From assembly GCF_000720765.1 (NCBI RefSeq), contig NZ_JODC01000002.1:124001-188000 (forward strand): DNA of 64,000 nt. Reading direction: 5' to 3'. This stretch comes from Streptomyces sp. NRRL S-646. Its GTDB lineage: Bacteria; Actinomycetota; Actinomycetes; Streptomycetales; Streptomycetaceae. This document shows positions 19,806-30,391 of the stretch, piece by piece (position 1 is the first letter of the stretch; each line of letters begins with the position of its first letter). Below the pieces are notes generated by a model, which was given only the letters and a program-made list of their open reading frames with translations, was not told the origin of the DNA and made no database searches. The position numbers and the translations under genes were made by a program.

Positions 19806-22400
19806 ATGAACGAAACACATGTCGACGCAGTCATCGTGGGTGCCGGTTTCTCCGGCCTCTACGCCACCCACCGCCTCCGCAACCAGCAGGGCCTGTCGGT
19901 GCAGTCCTTCGAGGCGGCCTCGGGGCCGGGCGGCGTCTGGCACTGGAACCGGTACCCCGGAGCGCGCTGCGACTTCGAGAGCATCTTCTACTCCTTCTCC
20001 TTCGACGAGGACCTGCAGCGGGAGTGGCGCTGGAAAGAGCGGTACGCCGCGCAGCCGGAGATCCTGGCCTACCTGGAGCATGTGGCCGACCGGTTCGACC
20101 TGCGCCGCAGCTACCGGTTCAGCACGCGCGTCACGTCTGCGGTCTGGGACGACGCCGCTCAGCGCTGGGTTGTCGGCACGGACGACGGCGGCGTCACCAT
20201 CGCGCGGTTCTTCATCAACGCGGCCGGCGCCTTCTCGGTGAACAAGCCGAACGACTTCCCGGGCCAGGAGACGTTCCGAGGCACGGTCGTCCACACCAGC
20301 CGGTGGCCGGCCGACGGCGTCGATCTGGCCGGCAAGCGTGTCGCCGTGATCGGCACCGGCTCGACCGGCATCCAGGTCATCCAGACGATCGCCCCGCAGG
20401 TCGCCGAACTGACCGTGTTCCAGCGGACCGCGAACTTCGCCTGTCCCCTCGGGAACCGTCCGCTCACCGATGAGGAGTTCGAGCAGACCGTCGCCGACTA
20501 CCCGAGGCTGCGGGAGGAGTCGCGCAACAGCCTGGCCGGCGCCGCGTACCCGCGCGCCACGCGCTCCGCGATGGCGGACAGCCCCGAGGAACGCCGCAAG
20601 ACGTACGACGCGTACTACAACGGCGGCGGCTTCCGGATGCTCGCGTCCACCTACTTCGACCTGATCTACAACCCGGCCGCCAACGAGACGGCGGCGGACT
20701 ACATCCGGGACCGGATCCGGGAGCGGGTCAAGGACCCGAAGACCGCGGAACTGCTGACTCCGAAGGGGCACCCGTACGGCGCCAAGCGCGCCACGTTCGA
20801 GACGAAGTACTTCGAGACGTTCAACCTGCCGCACGTGCGTCTCGTCGACGCCAAGACGACCCCGATCGAGCGGATCACCGAGAAGGGCATCGCCACCACG
20901 GCCCAGGAATACGAGTTCGACGTGATCGTGCTCGCCACGGGCTTCGACGTGGGCGCGGGCGCCCTGATGCGGATGGGCGTGGTGGGCCGCGACGGCCGGA
21001 AACTGACCGACCACTGGGCCGACGGGCAGCGCGCGTACATCGGTATGGCCAACCACGGCTTCCCGAACCTGTTCCACGTCAACGGGCCGCAGGGCGCGGC
21101 GGCCCTCTTCAACAACCCGATCGCCATCGAGGACAGCGTCGACTTCATCGCCGACCTCATCGCCTATACGGACGCGCACGGGCACCGGACGGCCGAGGTG
21201 ACGGCCGCGGCCGAGGACCGGTACAACGAGGTGGTCCGGGAGGTCGCCGAGGTGACCCTGTTCCCCAAGGCGGTCACCTGGTACATGGGCGACAACATTC
21301 CGGGCAAGCCGCGGACTCCGCTCTCGCTGTTCACCGGTGCGCCGATGTACCGCGCAATCTGCGCCGAGGTCCAGGCGACCGAGTACGCCGGTTTCTCGCT
21401 CGACGGGGACGCGCGAGACCTGCCGAACTCGATCAAGATCGACGGTGCGGCGGTCTTCCTCCTCGCCGGCCTGATGAACATGGGCGCCAAGCCGCTCGAG
21501 GAGTCCTCCCTGGAGGAGATCCGAGCAGGCATCGAGACCTTCAAGCACCTGCAGCTGCCGGTTCCCTCGGATGTCGGCATCACCGACACCCAGTACCCGA
21601 CCGCCGGTGGTGAGCGGACGGTGCGCCTGTACCGGCCGCCGGTCGAGGGCCCGCTGCCCGTGGTCGTCTTCCTCCACGGCGGCGGCTGGGTCGCCGGCAG
21701 CCTGAACCTTTACGACGAGCCCTGCGCGTCCCTGGCCCGGCGCCTCGGCGCTCTGGTCGTGTCCCCGGAGTACCGGCTCGCCCCCGAGCACCCGTTCCCG
21801 GCGGCGATCGACGACACGATGGCGGCTCTGCGCTGGGCGGCGGAGAACATCGCCGGGTATGGCGGCGACCCGGAGTGGATCGCCGTCGGTGGCGAGAGCG
21901 CCGGTGCGAACCTGGCCGCAGTGGCCGCGCTGCGCACCCGGGACGAGGGCGGACCGCGCCTTGCCGCCCAGGTCCTCGTCACTCCGCCGACCGATTTCAC
22001 CGCCGACACCGAGTCCCGCAAGACCTTCGCGCGCGGCCCGATCATCTCCACCGAGCTGGGCGGGCGCATGGCGGCCTGGTATCTCGGCGACCCTGCCCAC
22101 GTGACGTCGTCCTGGGCCGCCCCGGCACACGCGCCGGACCTGTCGAACCTGCCGCCCGCACTGGTGGTCACCATGGAGATCGATCCGCTGCGCGACGAGG
22201 GCGAGGACTACGCGCGAGCGCTGACGGACGCCGGTGTGCCGACCGTCTGCAAGCGCCTCGACGGTCTGATCCACACCACGTTCGTGCTCTCAGGCTCGAT
22301 CCCTCGCGCCGCCGAGATCCAGGACGCCATCAGCGACTTCCTCGCGCCGCTGCTGTCGGCCGAGGCCGGGAAGGCGAAGGCCGCGGCCACCCTCGGCTGA
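19806..22400 (+). CDS. Baeyer-Villiger monooxygenase fused to an alpha/beta-hydrolase esterase
   Basis: 864 residues in one frame. Residues 1-560 are a type I Baeyer-Villiger monooxygenase: GAGFSG FAD motif near 12, signature FRGTVVHTSRWP near 157, NADPH motif GTGSTG near 183. Residues 600-855 are a hormone-sensitive-lipase-type esterase: oxyanion HGGGW near 625, nucleophile GESAGA near 697, acid in EIDPLRDEGEDYA near 792, His in GLIHTTF near 823. The enzyme should insert oxygen beside a ketone and then hydrolyse the ester or lactone formed. Cyclohexanone monooxygenases are normally about 540 residues with a separate hydrolase, so the fusion is notable. Both active sites look complete. Confidence 0.9.
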   Translation: MNETHVDAVIVGAGFSGLYATHRLRNQQGLSVQSFEAASGPGGVWHWNRYPGARCDFESIFYSFSFDEDLQREWRWKERYAAQPEILAYLEHVADRFDLRRSYRFSTRVTSAVWDDAAQRWVVGTDDGGVTIARFFINAAGAFSVNKPNDFPGQETFRGTVVHTSRWPADGVDLAGKRVAVIGTGSTGIQVIQTIAPQVAELTVFQRTANFACPLGNRPLTDEEFEQTVADYPRLREESRNSLAGAAYPRATRSAMADSPEERRKTYDAYYNGGGFRMLASTYFDLIYNPAANETAADYIRDRIRERVKDPKTAELLTPKGHPYGAKRATFETKYFETFNLPHVRLVDAKTTPIERITEKGIATTAQEYEFDVIVLATGFDVGAGALMRMGVVGRDGRKLTDHWADGQRAYIGMANHGFPNLFHVNGPQGAAALFNNPIAIEDSVDFIADLIAYTDAHGHRTAEVTAAAEDRYNEVVREVAEVTLFPKAVTWYMGDNIPGKPRTPLSLFTGAPMYRAICAEVQATEYAGFSLDGDARDLPNSIKIDGAAVFLLAGLMNMGAKPLEESSLEEIRAGIETFKHLQLPVPSDVGITDTQYPTAGGERTVRLYRPPVEGPLPVVVFLHGGGWVAGSLNLYDEPCASLARRLGALVVSPEYRLAPEHPFPAAIDDTMAALRWAAENIAGYGGDPEWIAVGGESAGANLAAVAALRTRDEGGPRLAAQVLVTPPTDFTADTESRKTFARGPIISTELGGRMAAWYLGDPAHVTSSWAAPAHAPDLSNLPPALVVTMEIDPLRDEGEDYARALTDAGVPTVCKRLDGLIHTTFVLSGSIPRAAEIQDAISDFLAPLLSAEAGKAKAAATLG

Positions 22401-22414
22401 GCAGGCCCAGCGAC

Positions 22415-22436
22415 TTCACGGCACACGAGCCGTGAA
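22415..22436 (+). terminator. Hairpin after the monooxygenase fusion
   Basis: TTCACGGC pairs perfectly with GCCGTGAA around a 6-base loop, 15 bases after the stop codon. It likely ends or attenuates the transcript before the next SDR. Confidence 0.55.
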
Positions 22437-22545
22437 CGACGGGGGCCGAGTGCTTGCCCGGCGCCTGGCCGGGCCTGTGCCTGGCGCGGCATCGATGGCT
22501 TGATGCCCCCGCAGCACCGCTTCTGACGCTCGCGCATCGCACGCC

Positions 22546-22556
22546 AGGGATACCTG
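22546..22556 (-). promoter_or_regulatory. Inverted copy of the CAGGTATCCCT motif
   Basis: The 11 bases are the exact reverse complement of part of iteron 3 at 19755-19765. It lies 72 bases before the SDR start at 22628, suggesting that one regulator serves both promoters. Confidence 0.45.
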
Positions 22557-22627
22557 CCACCGTCCGGCGTGCGACGGCGGGGCACCACAACGCGATCACC
22601 ATGACGCAGACCGGAGAGGACATCAGC

Positions 22628-23383
22628 ATGACCGGAATTCTGGAGGGCAAGCGTGCGCTGCTGACCGGCGCGCACCGGGGCATCGGCCGGGCGGTCGCCG
22701 AAGCGTTCGTCGCCGCCGGCGCCCGCGTCGTGATCGCCGACATCGAGGGGGCCGACAAGGCAGCTCTGGAGATCGGCCACGACACCGTCGGCGTCACCTG
22801 CGACGTCCGCTCCGGCGACAGCGTGGCCTCGGCGGTCGCCGAGGCCACGCGTGCCCTGGGCGGACTCGACGTGCTGGTCAACAACGCCGGTGTCGAGTGC
22901 TTCGGTCTCCTCCACGAACTGACCGAGGACGAGTTCGATCGGATGTACTCGGTCAACCTGCGGGGTACATGGCTGGTCTACAAGCACGCGGTTCCCGCCC
23001 TGACGGACGGCGGCGGCGCGATCGTCAACATCGCCTCGCTGGCCGGCGTCGTCGGGTTCCCCCTGCTCGGCGCCTACGCGGCGGTCAAGGCCGGTGTCGT
23101 GCGCTTGACCGAAGTGATGGCGCTTGAGCTGCGCGACCTTGGCGTGCGCGCCAACGCGATCTGTCCCGGGTTCATCGACACCCCCATGATCGAGCGCGCC
23201 TTCACAGAGTTCGAGGCCGCCACCGGAACGCCGCTGAAGGATCTGATCACTCGGGGGCAGGGACGGCTCGGCACACCCGGGGAAGTGGCTTCACTGGCCA
23301 CCTACCTGGCCTCGGAGGGCGCCTCGTTCGTCAACGGCACCGCCACCGTGATCGACGGGGGAATGAACGTGCAGCGACTGTGA
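22628..23383 (+). CDS. Short-chain dehydrogenase/reductase
   Basis: 251 residues from the ATG at 22628, preceded by GGAGAGGA; an ATG 27 bases upstream is in frame but lacks a site. Classical SDR motifs: TGAHRGIG, NNAGVE, catalytic Ser in NIASLAGVVG, YAAVK, and the C-terminal GTATVIDGG typical of the FabG-like group. It probably makes the ketone (from a secondary alcohol) that the neighbouring monooxygenase oxidises. Confidence 0.85.
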   Translation: MTGILEGKRALLTGAHRGIGRAVAEAFVAAGARVVIADIEGADKAALEIGHDTVGVTCDVRSGDSVASAVAEATRALGGLDVLVNNAGVECFGLLHELTEDEFDRMYSVNLRGTWLVYKHAVPALTDGGGAIVNIASLAGVVGFPLLGAYAAVKAGVVRLTEVMALELRDLGVRANAICPGFIDTPMIERAFTEFEAATGTPLKDLITRGQGRLGTPGEVASLATYLASEGASFVNGTATVIDGGMNVQRL

Positions 23384-23634
23384 GGGGACGGATCTGCCCA
23401 TTTCGCCGTCTCTCGGACTATTCCAGGTGCCACCCGTACAGGCCGCTGGTCGGCCTGCGCGCGACGGCCGGCCTCCGGGCCTTGGGCCCGACTGCCACTC
23501 ACCGCCGGCGCACCCACTCGGTGGGGCAAACGTGCTCACCGGCGGCGTCAGGCGCCGAGGCTCTTGGCGACCTTGCGGGCGGCGACCATCACCAATCGGA
23601 CCGGGGCGGCCCACGTCCCTGGTGAACCCGACGT

Positions 23635-23895
23635 TTACGTCACAAGAGAGACGGCGGCACAGGCGTCCGTGCGGGGCGGGCATCCGGCGGCCCTGCGGGC
23701 CGCCGCCAGGGCAGGGTCGAAGGCCGCGATCGCTTTGCCGGCGCTGGAGCAGTGCGTGGGCCGGCGCCGCTTCGCCCGGCGGGCGGCCGGCTTCTCTTCC
23801 GCGAGACCGCGGCTGCACAGCATGGTCAGCAGCCGGTGCGCCGTGCTCTTGGCCACGCCGAGCCGGCGGGCGATGTCGGACCGCCGACTCTCGGG
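23635..23895 (-). pseudogene. IclR-family relic with an internal deletion
   Basis: The winged-helix half is recognisable (RRSDIARRLGVAKSTAHRLL TMLC), but it leads within 20 residues to AGKAIAAFDPALAAARRA. In the intact IclR at 46045 that region (VGKALLAFDHD) is about 90 residues further on. The ligand-binding domain is thus mostly deleted and the frame ends early. The third IclR-type locus in the window. Confidence 0.6.
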
Positions 23896-24027
23896 TTGAG
23901 GCCGGGGACAAGATGGGTGTCGCGGGTGGATGCTGCGAGCAGGCTTTTGCTTGCTGGGGGTGGTCGCGAGAATTGATCAGACCCGCGAGGGTGTGGTGTT
24001 CGGGTTGGACTCGCCTAGGATCTCTGC

Positions 24028-26373
24028 ATGACTAGCGCCCAGGCCCCTCAACGAGGAGGGAACCGGGTCGGTCCGTCTCTGAATCGCTTGATCGCGCGAA
24101 GGAGCGATCTCGACGTCGCACAGCGGACACTGTCGGAATCCAGGCTGCTGACCTTCGTCGGGGCAGGCGGTGTGGGTAAGACGCGGCTGGCCCTGGAATT
24201 GGCCTATCGAGCTCGCAACGGCTTCCCCGACGGCGCGTGGCTGGTCCGACTGGCCGATCTGAGCATCGGTGCAGGGGGCGCGGAGGTGGAGTCCGCGGTG
24301 GTCAGCGCCTTGGACATCAACGATCAGTCCGCCACGCAGCCGCGTGAGAAGCTGCTGTCCTTCTTGAGCAACCGCAAACTGCTGCTGGTTCTGGACAACT
24401 GCGAGCACGTGCTGGATTCTGTGCGGGCGGCGGTGCCGGTCATGCTGCGCGAGGCCCCGCAGCTGCGCGTGGTGGCCACGAGCCGGGAACCCCTCGGTGT
24501 CGAGGGGGAGGTGCTGCGGCCGGTGCTGCCACTGAGCGTGCCCGAACCGGCCACCCCGGCAGCGCAGCTGATCGCGGACGGGTCGGTGAGCCTGCTGGTG
24601 GAGCGGGCGCGTGCCGTCGATCCCGAGTTCGATGTCACCGAAGACAACGCTGAGGCCGTGGTCGAGCTGTGCCGACTGCTGGAGGGCATACCGCTGGCCA
24701 TCGAGCTGGCAGCAGCGAAGCTGCGAGCGCTGACCGTCGAGCAGGTGGTGGAGAGGTTCGGCCGACGACTGGCGTCATTGACCGCGCCGGACGCCGAGTC
24801 CCGGCCGCGGCACGGATCACTGCGGGCGATGGTGGATTGGAGCCACCAGCTCTGCCCGCAGACCGCGCAGATCCTCTGGCGCCGATTGTCGGTGTTTCCC
24901 GCAACCTTCGATCTTGAGCTCGTTGAAGAGGTCTGTGCTTTCGGCGAGCTCCACCCCGACGACGTCGTCGATTCCATCGAGCGTCTGGTCGGGCAGTCGA
25001 TCCTGCTGGCCGAGCGCGATGTCGGCACCATGCGGTACCGCCTGCTCGCTCCCGTCCGTGAGATCGCGGCCGAACACGCCGAACAGGCCGGCGAAGCGGA
25101 CGAGTTGCGGCGCAGACATCGCGACGTGATGCTGCGCCGGGCCCAGTGGGTCCTCGACCAGTGGTGCGGTCCCCAGCAGGAGGCCCTGCTGGAGCGGATG
25201 CGCCTGGAACACGCGGACCATGTCGCAGCGGTGCAGTGGAGCCTCTCCACTCCGGGGGAGGAACGAGCCGCTCTGCGCCTGATGGCACGGCTGCGCTACC
25301 ACTGGCTGTCCGGAGGGTTCCTCGCCGACGGCCGGACGCGAATGGAGGCGGCGCTCGCCGCGGTCACCGCGCCGTCGCCGGATCGGGCCGAGGGCGTGTG
25401 GGTGATGATCTGGATCGCGTTGATCCAGGGGGACCACCACAGTGCCGCACGGTGGCTCAGCACACTTGCGGACCTCGCCGAGGAACTGGACGACCCCGGC
25501 GTGAAGCTGCGTGTCACCCACTGGGGGGCGCTGTGGGCGCTCTTCACCGGAGACGCAGACACCGCGGTGCAGGGCTTGCGGACCGCTGTTGACGGACACC
25601 GCGACCGCGGTGATCGTGAGTTGGAACTCGCCGCTCGCTATATGCTCGCCACCGCGCTCGCCTGCGCTGGCCGGGCAACCGAGGCCGTGGAGATCAGCCG
25701 CAGCACGGTGGCGTTGTGCGAGACGTATGGAGACAGGTCCGGCCGCGCCTTCTCCCTCTGGGCTGCGGGCCTGGCCGAGTGGACGTTGGGCCACCTGGAA
25801 GAGGCGGAGCGATCGGCCCGTGCGGCACTGCGGATTCAGCTCCCGTCCGAAGGGATCGGCGTCGCTCTGTGCACCGACCTGCTGGCCTGGGTGGCCTACG
25901 ACCGTGGTGAGGTGGACCGCGCGGCCGCCCTGTGCGAGGCGGCACGGCGAGTGTGGCGTTCCCTCGGCACGTCGATCGCCGCATTCGGGCCGCAGGTGTC
26001 GGAGTTCGCGGAACGCCACTGCGCCCACCGGCCCGATCTGCTGAGTTCCGGGGGTGGCGAGCTCTCCGTTCCTCTGTGGCGCCTGCGGGACGTGATCGAT
26101 CTGGCCCTGGGCGCCGAGGGGAGTACGGCCGTGGCCCGGCGCGCCGATGCCACCGAGCCACTCACCAAGCGGGAGCTGGAGGTCGCCGCCCTGATCGAAT
26201 CCGGCTTGTCCAACCGGGAGATCGCCCATCGGCTGGTGATCGCGAAGCGCACCGCTGACGGTCACGTCGAGCGGATCCTCGCCAAGCTCGGGTTCACCTC
26301 GCGGGCCCAGATCGCCGCGTGGATGGCCCGGCGACGCGCACAGGTCGCCGGGCGTACGGGCGGGATCGGATAG
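24028..26373 (+). CDS. Large LuxR-type regulator with NB-ARC-like ATPase and TPR-like repeats
   Basis: 781 residues. An N-terminal STAND-type ATPase shows Walker A FVGAGGVGKTRLALELA near 45, Walker B-like LLLVLDNCEHVLD near 118 and the sensor stretch RVVATSREPLGVEGE. A helical, TPR-like middle (AARYMLATALACAGRATEAV and similar) follows, and a C-terminal LuxR helix-turn-helix (LTKRELEVAALIESGLSNRE, then IAHRLVIAKRTADGHVERIL). Such proteins activate transcription on binding an inducer and ATP. The convergent acyl-CoA ligase lies beyond a terminator, so its target is not obvious; the ketone or phenol genes are candidates. Confidence 0.85.
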   Translation: MTSAQAPQRGGNRVGPSLNRLIARRSDLDVAQRTLSESRLLTFVGAGGVGKTRLALELAYRARNGFPDGAWLVRLADLSIGAGGAEVESAVVSALDINDQSATQPREKLLSFLSNRKLLLVLDNCEHVLDSVRAAVPVMLREAPQLRVVATSREPLGVEGEVLRPVLPLSVPEPATPAAQLIADGSVSLLVERARAVDPEFDVTEDNAEAVVELCRLLEGIPLAIELAAAKLRALTVEQVVERFGRRLASLTAPDAESRPRHGSLRAMVDWSHQLCPQTAQILWRRLSVFPATFDLELVEEVCAFGELHPDDVVDSIERLVGQSILLAERDVGTMRYRLLAPVREIAAEHAEQAGEADELRRRHRDVMLRRAQWVLDQWCGPQQEALLERMRLEHADHVAAVQWSLSTPGEERAALRLMARLRYHWLSGGFLADGRTRMEAALAAVTAPSPDRAEGVWVMIWIALIQGDHHSAARWLSTLADLAEELDDPGVKLRVTHWGALWALFTGDADTAVQGLRTAVDGHRDRGDRELELAARYMLATALACAGRATEAVEISRSTVALCETYGDRSGRAFSLWAAGLAEWTLGHLEEAERSARAALRIQLPSEGIGVALCTDLLAWVAYDRGEVDRAAALCEAARRVWRSLGTSIAAFGPQVSEFAERHCAHRPDLLSSGGGELSVPLWRLRDVIDLALGAEGSTAVARRADATEPLTKRELEVAALIESGLSNREIAHRLVIAKRTADGHVERILAKLGFTSRAQIAAWMARRRAQVAGRTGGIG

Positions 26374-26415
26374 CGCCGACCGCACCCGGCTCCGACTGCT
26401 GTCGCCAGTCAGACG

Positions 26416-26455
26416 TGAGGGCCTCCGAGCCGCCACAGCTGCTCGGAGGCCCTCA
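26416..26455. terminator. Bidirectional hairpin terminator
   Basis: A perfect 15-base stem (26416-26430 with 26441-26455) and 10-base loop lie between the convergent LuxR and CoA ligase genes. Confidence 0.8.
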
Positions 26456-26465
26456 TCCCTTATCC

Positions 26466-27959
<1,494 letters not shown>

Positions 27960-27983
27960 GCCTGTCTCCTCTTGCGACTACGT

Positions 27984-28005
27984 GCATCGCGCGTCCCAGC
28001 GATGC
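27984..28005. promoter_or_regulatory. GCATCGC-N8-GCGATGC dyad before the CoA ligase
   Basis: Seven-base perfect arms with an 8-base spacer, 25 bases ahead of the ligase start codon in the divergent region. Good geometry for a repressor site. Confidence 0.45.
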
Positions 28006-28072
28006 TTGGCGGCATGCTGCCGTCCGTAATGAGGAGCGTCTATGGCAGCACATACAGCATCGCTGTGGACTA

Positions 28073-28090
28073 CTTGTTCCCAGAAACAAG
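28073..28090. promoter_or_regulatory. CTTGTT-N6-AACAAG dyad before the PucR-type gene
   Basis: Six-base perfect arms, 23 bases before the regulator's ATG. It stands out in this GC-rich region and may be an autoregulatory site. Confidence 0.4.
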
Positions 28091-28112
28091 GACACCGCCA
28101 TAAGCTGCGGAG

Positions 28113-29279
28113 ATGGACCTCTCCGGTGTCGCTTCGGTGCTGCAGGAGCGCCTTCACGAAATCAGTGAGGCGTTGGCGGTGCGCATTCGCGCAGAGGTTG
28201 ATTCCTACGCCGATGATTCGGTTGTTCCCGGGGAATCGCTTCGATTTTCCCTCGAACGCAATGCGCGCGTCGTCCTGGCGTATTTCGCCGAGGGCAGCGA
28301 GCCCGACACCCGCCCGGCGCGCGAGACCGGGCGGATCCGCGCCGAGCAGGGCGTCCCGCTGGTGGACGCCCTGCATGCCTACCGGATCGCGTTCGACTCG
28401 CTCTGGGCGCAAATCCTCGACGAGGCCCGGCGCTACCCCGAGGTGGCTGAGGCCCAGCTCGCAGCCGGATCCTCGGAGATCTGGATGCTGTTCGGCCGGT
28501 ACGCGGAGGTGCTCGCCACCGCATACCGGGAGACCTCCACCGAGTTGAGCCGGCAGCGCGAGGCGAGACGTTCAGCACTGGTCGAGGCAGTGTGCAGGGG
28601 CGACATCACGGACCGTGCCGGGCTCGACGACGCGGCGCACCACCTCGGGCTGCCCAAGGACGGACCGTATGCGGTGGTGGTGGCCGCGGGCCTCGGGGCG
28701 GGAGAGGAACCGTTGCCCGGGATCGAGGCGGCGTTGCGCGAGGCTCACGTGCCCTCGGCCTGGGGACTGCTGCTGGACCAGCAGATCGGTGTGCTGTCCC
28801 TCGCCGTGCCGGACGCCGAGACGCTCAGCCTCCGGACCCTGCGGCGGCGCCGCGCCCGGATGGGGATCAGCCCGCTGTTCGACTCGCTCGGCGACACCCC
28901 CCGGGCACTGCGCTTCGCACGGCTGGCGCTCGCCGGGCTGGCCCGGGAGTCGGCGGGCGCGGCCTGCTTCGACGACCACCCGCTGGCCATGGTCGTCGCG
29001 GCGGCGCCCGAGGAGGCGACACGCCTGGTGCACGTCATCCTGAAACCCGTGCTCGTTCTGCCCCCGCAGGACCGGACGCGCCTCCTGGAGACTCTTCGCC
29101 ACTGGTTCGCCGCAGGTGGCCGGGCACAGGACACCGCCGAGCGGATGTTCGTGCATCCGAACACGGTCCGTTACCGGCTGCGCCGGATCGAGGAACTGAC
29201 CGGTCGCTCCCTGTCCGACCCCCGCACCCTGGCCGATCTCGGGGCGGCGCTGGAGGCCCTGCGCGTCCTTCCTCACTGA
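28113..29279 (+). CDS. PucR/CdaR-type transcriptional regulator
   Basis: 388 residues. The N-terminal RsbRD-like helical domain carries a conserved-looking GVPLVDALHAYRIAFDSLWA; the middle is a GGDEF-like fold; the C-terminus is the PucR helix-turn-helix TAERMFVHPNTVRYRLRRIE with LTGRSLSDPRTLADLGAALE. This class regulates catabolic genes in actinobacteria. It diverges from the acyl-CoA ligase, its most likely target. Confidence 0.85.
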   Translation: MDLSGVASVLQERLHEISEALAVRIRAEVDSYADDSVVPGESLRFSLERNARVVLAYFAEGSEPDTRPARETGRIRAEQGVPLVDALHAYRIAFDSLWAQILDEARRYPEVAEAQLAAGSSEIWMLFGRYAEVLATAYRETSTELSRQREARRSALVEAVCRGDITDRAGLDDAAHHLGLPKDGPYAVVVAAGLGAGEEPLPGIEAALREAHVPSAWGLLLDQQIGVLSLAVPDAETLSLRTLRRRRARMGISPLFDSLGDTPRALRFARLALAGLARESAGAACFDDHPLAMVVAAAPEEATRLVHVILKPVLVLPPQDRTRLLETLRHWFAAGGRAQDTAERMFVHPNTVRYRLRRIEELTGRSLSDPRTLADLGAALEALRVLPH

Positions 29280-29329
29280 TCAGGCGGTACGGGCCCGGGA
29301 GCCGCGACCGGCCACCTTATGCTCCCCGC

Positions 29330-30235
29330 ATGGAGCTACGGCACATCCGGTACTTCGTCGCCGTTGCCGAGGAGTGCCACTTCGGGCGCGCCGCGGAGCG
29401 TCTGCACATCGCCCAGCCTCCGCTGTCGCAGCAGATCAAACAGCTGGAGACGGAACTCGGCGTACAACTTCTGACCCGGTCGACACGCCGGGTGGAACTC
29501 ACACCCGCCGGTGCCCGGTTCCTGGAGCGGGCGCGCGGCATCCTCGCCGCGGTGGACGCCGCCGCGGACGAGGCAGGGCGCGTCGCCTCCGGCCTGGTCG
29601 GCAAGGTCGCCATCGGTTTCACGGGTTCGGCGACCTACGAGCTGCTGCCGACGGTGGCCCGCGCGCTGCGCGAGGAGTTCCCGGGGATCGAGCTGGAGCT
29701 CGAGGGGGAGATGCTGACACCACGCCAGGTGGAAGCGCTGCACGACCGGTCCCTGGACATCGCGTTCCTGCGCCCCCCGGTCCGCGATCCCGAGCTGAAC
29801 GTCCTGGTGTTCCGTCGGGAACCGCTCATCGCCGTGCTGCCGGAGGGGCATGAACTCGCCGGCCGGAAGAGCGTGCCGCTGGCCGAGCTGCAGACCGAAC
29901 CGTTCATCTGTTACCCCTCCCAGCATCGATCGGTGGTGTACGACGCCGTCTTCGATGCCTGCCAGCGAGCGGGCTTCCATCCTTCGGCAGTGCAGGAGGT
30001 GGCCGAGACCTCGACACTCGTCGCCTTTGTCGCCGGCGGGCTCGGCGTCGCGCTCGTGCCCGCCTCGGTGCGGCACCTGCACATCACGGGGGCCACATAC
30101 CGACCCCTGTCGGGCACGACCGAGGAGGTCGAGCTGGCCGTCGCGACCCGAGCGGGCGAGGACTCCGCGTTGCTCGCCCGGGTGATGCCCCGCCTGCGGT
30201 GGCTGCTGGGCGGCGGCCGACCTGCCGCCCGCTGA
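29330..30235 (+). CDS. LysR-family regulator
   Basis: 301 residues from the ATG at 29330. N-terminal winged helix (MELRHIRYFVAVAEECHFGR, then AAERLHIAQPPLSQQIKQLE) and a periplasmic-binding-like effector domain. The length and N-terminus resemble CatR/BenM-type regulators of catechol genes, and the phenol-catechol cluster begins 1.5 kb downstream, so control of it by muconate is a reasonable guess. The acyl-CoA dehydrogenase at 30392 is the nearer gene. Confidence 0.85.
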   Translation: MELRHIRYFVAVAEECHFGRAAERLHIAQPPLSQQIKQLETELGVQLLTRSTRRVELTPAGARFLERARGILAAVDAAADEAGRVASGLVGKVAIGFTGSATYELLPTVARALREEFPGIELELEGEMLTPRQVEALHDRSLDIAFLRPPVRDPELNVLVFRREPLIAVLPEGHELAGRKSVPLAELQTEPFICYPSQHRSVVYDAVFDACQRAGFHPSAVQEVAETSTLVAFVAGGLGVALVPASVRHLHITGATYRPLSGTTEEVELAVATRAGEDSALLARVMPRLRWLLGGGRPAAR

Positions 30236-30308
30236 CGCCTCGGACCTGCTCTGACGTGTCGTGCGTCTCTGTACTGCCACGACGGCCGGCCGGTAATCTC
30301 GAAAAAGC

Positions 30309-30316
30309 AAGCGCTT
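30309..30316. promoter_or_regulatory. AAGCGCTT palindrome ahead of acyl-CoA dehydrogenase
   Basis: An 8-base perfect palindrome within GCAAGCGCTTAGT, 76 bases before the dehydrogenase start. TetR-type regulators of acyl-CoA metabolism in actinobacteria use sites with such a centre, so the dehydrogenase may belong to that regulon; the regulator is not nearby. Confidence 0.4.
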
Positions 30317-30391
30317 AGTCAGATGCTTGGTCCCCTCTGTGTGCTCGCCGGTCCGCTGGTCTCCGCCGGTCGCGAGCCTTGACGAAGGAGC

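Noticed and set aside
19764..22274. An 836-codon leftward frame opposite the monooxygenase fusion
   Set aside because: Antisense shadow of a clear gene with both active sites on the plus strand.
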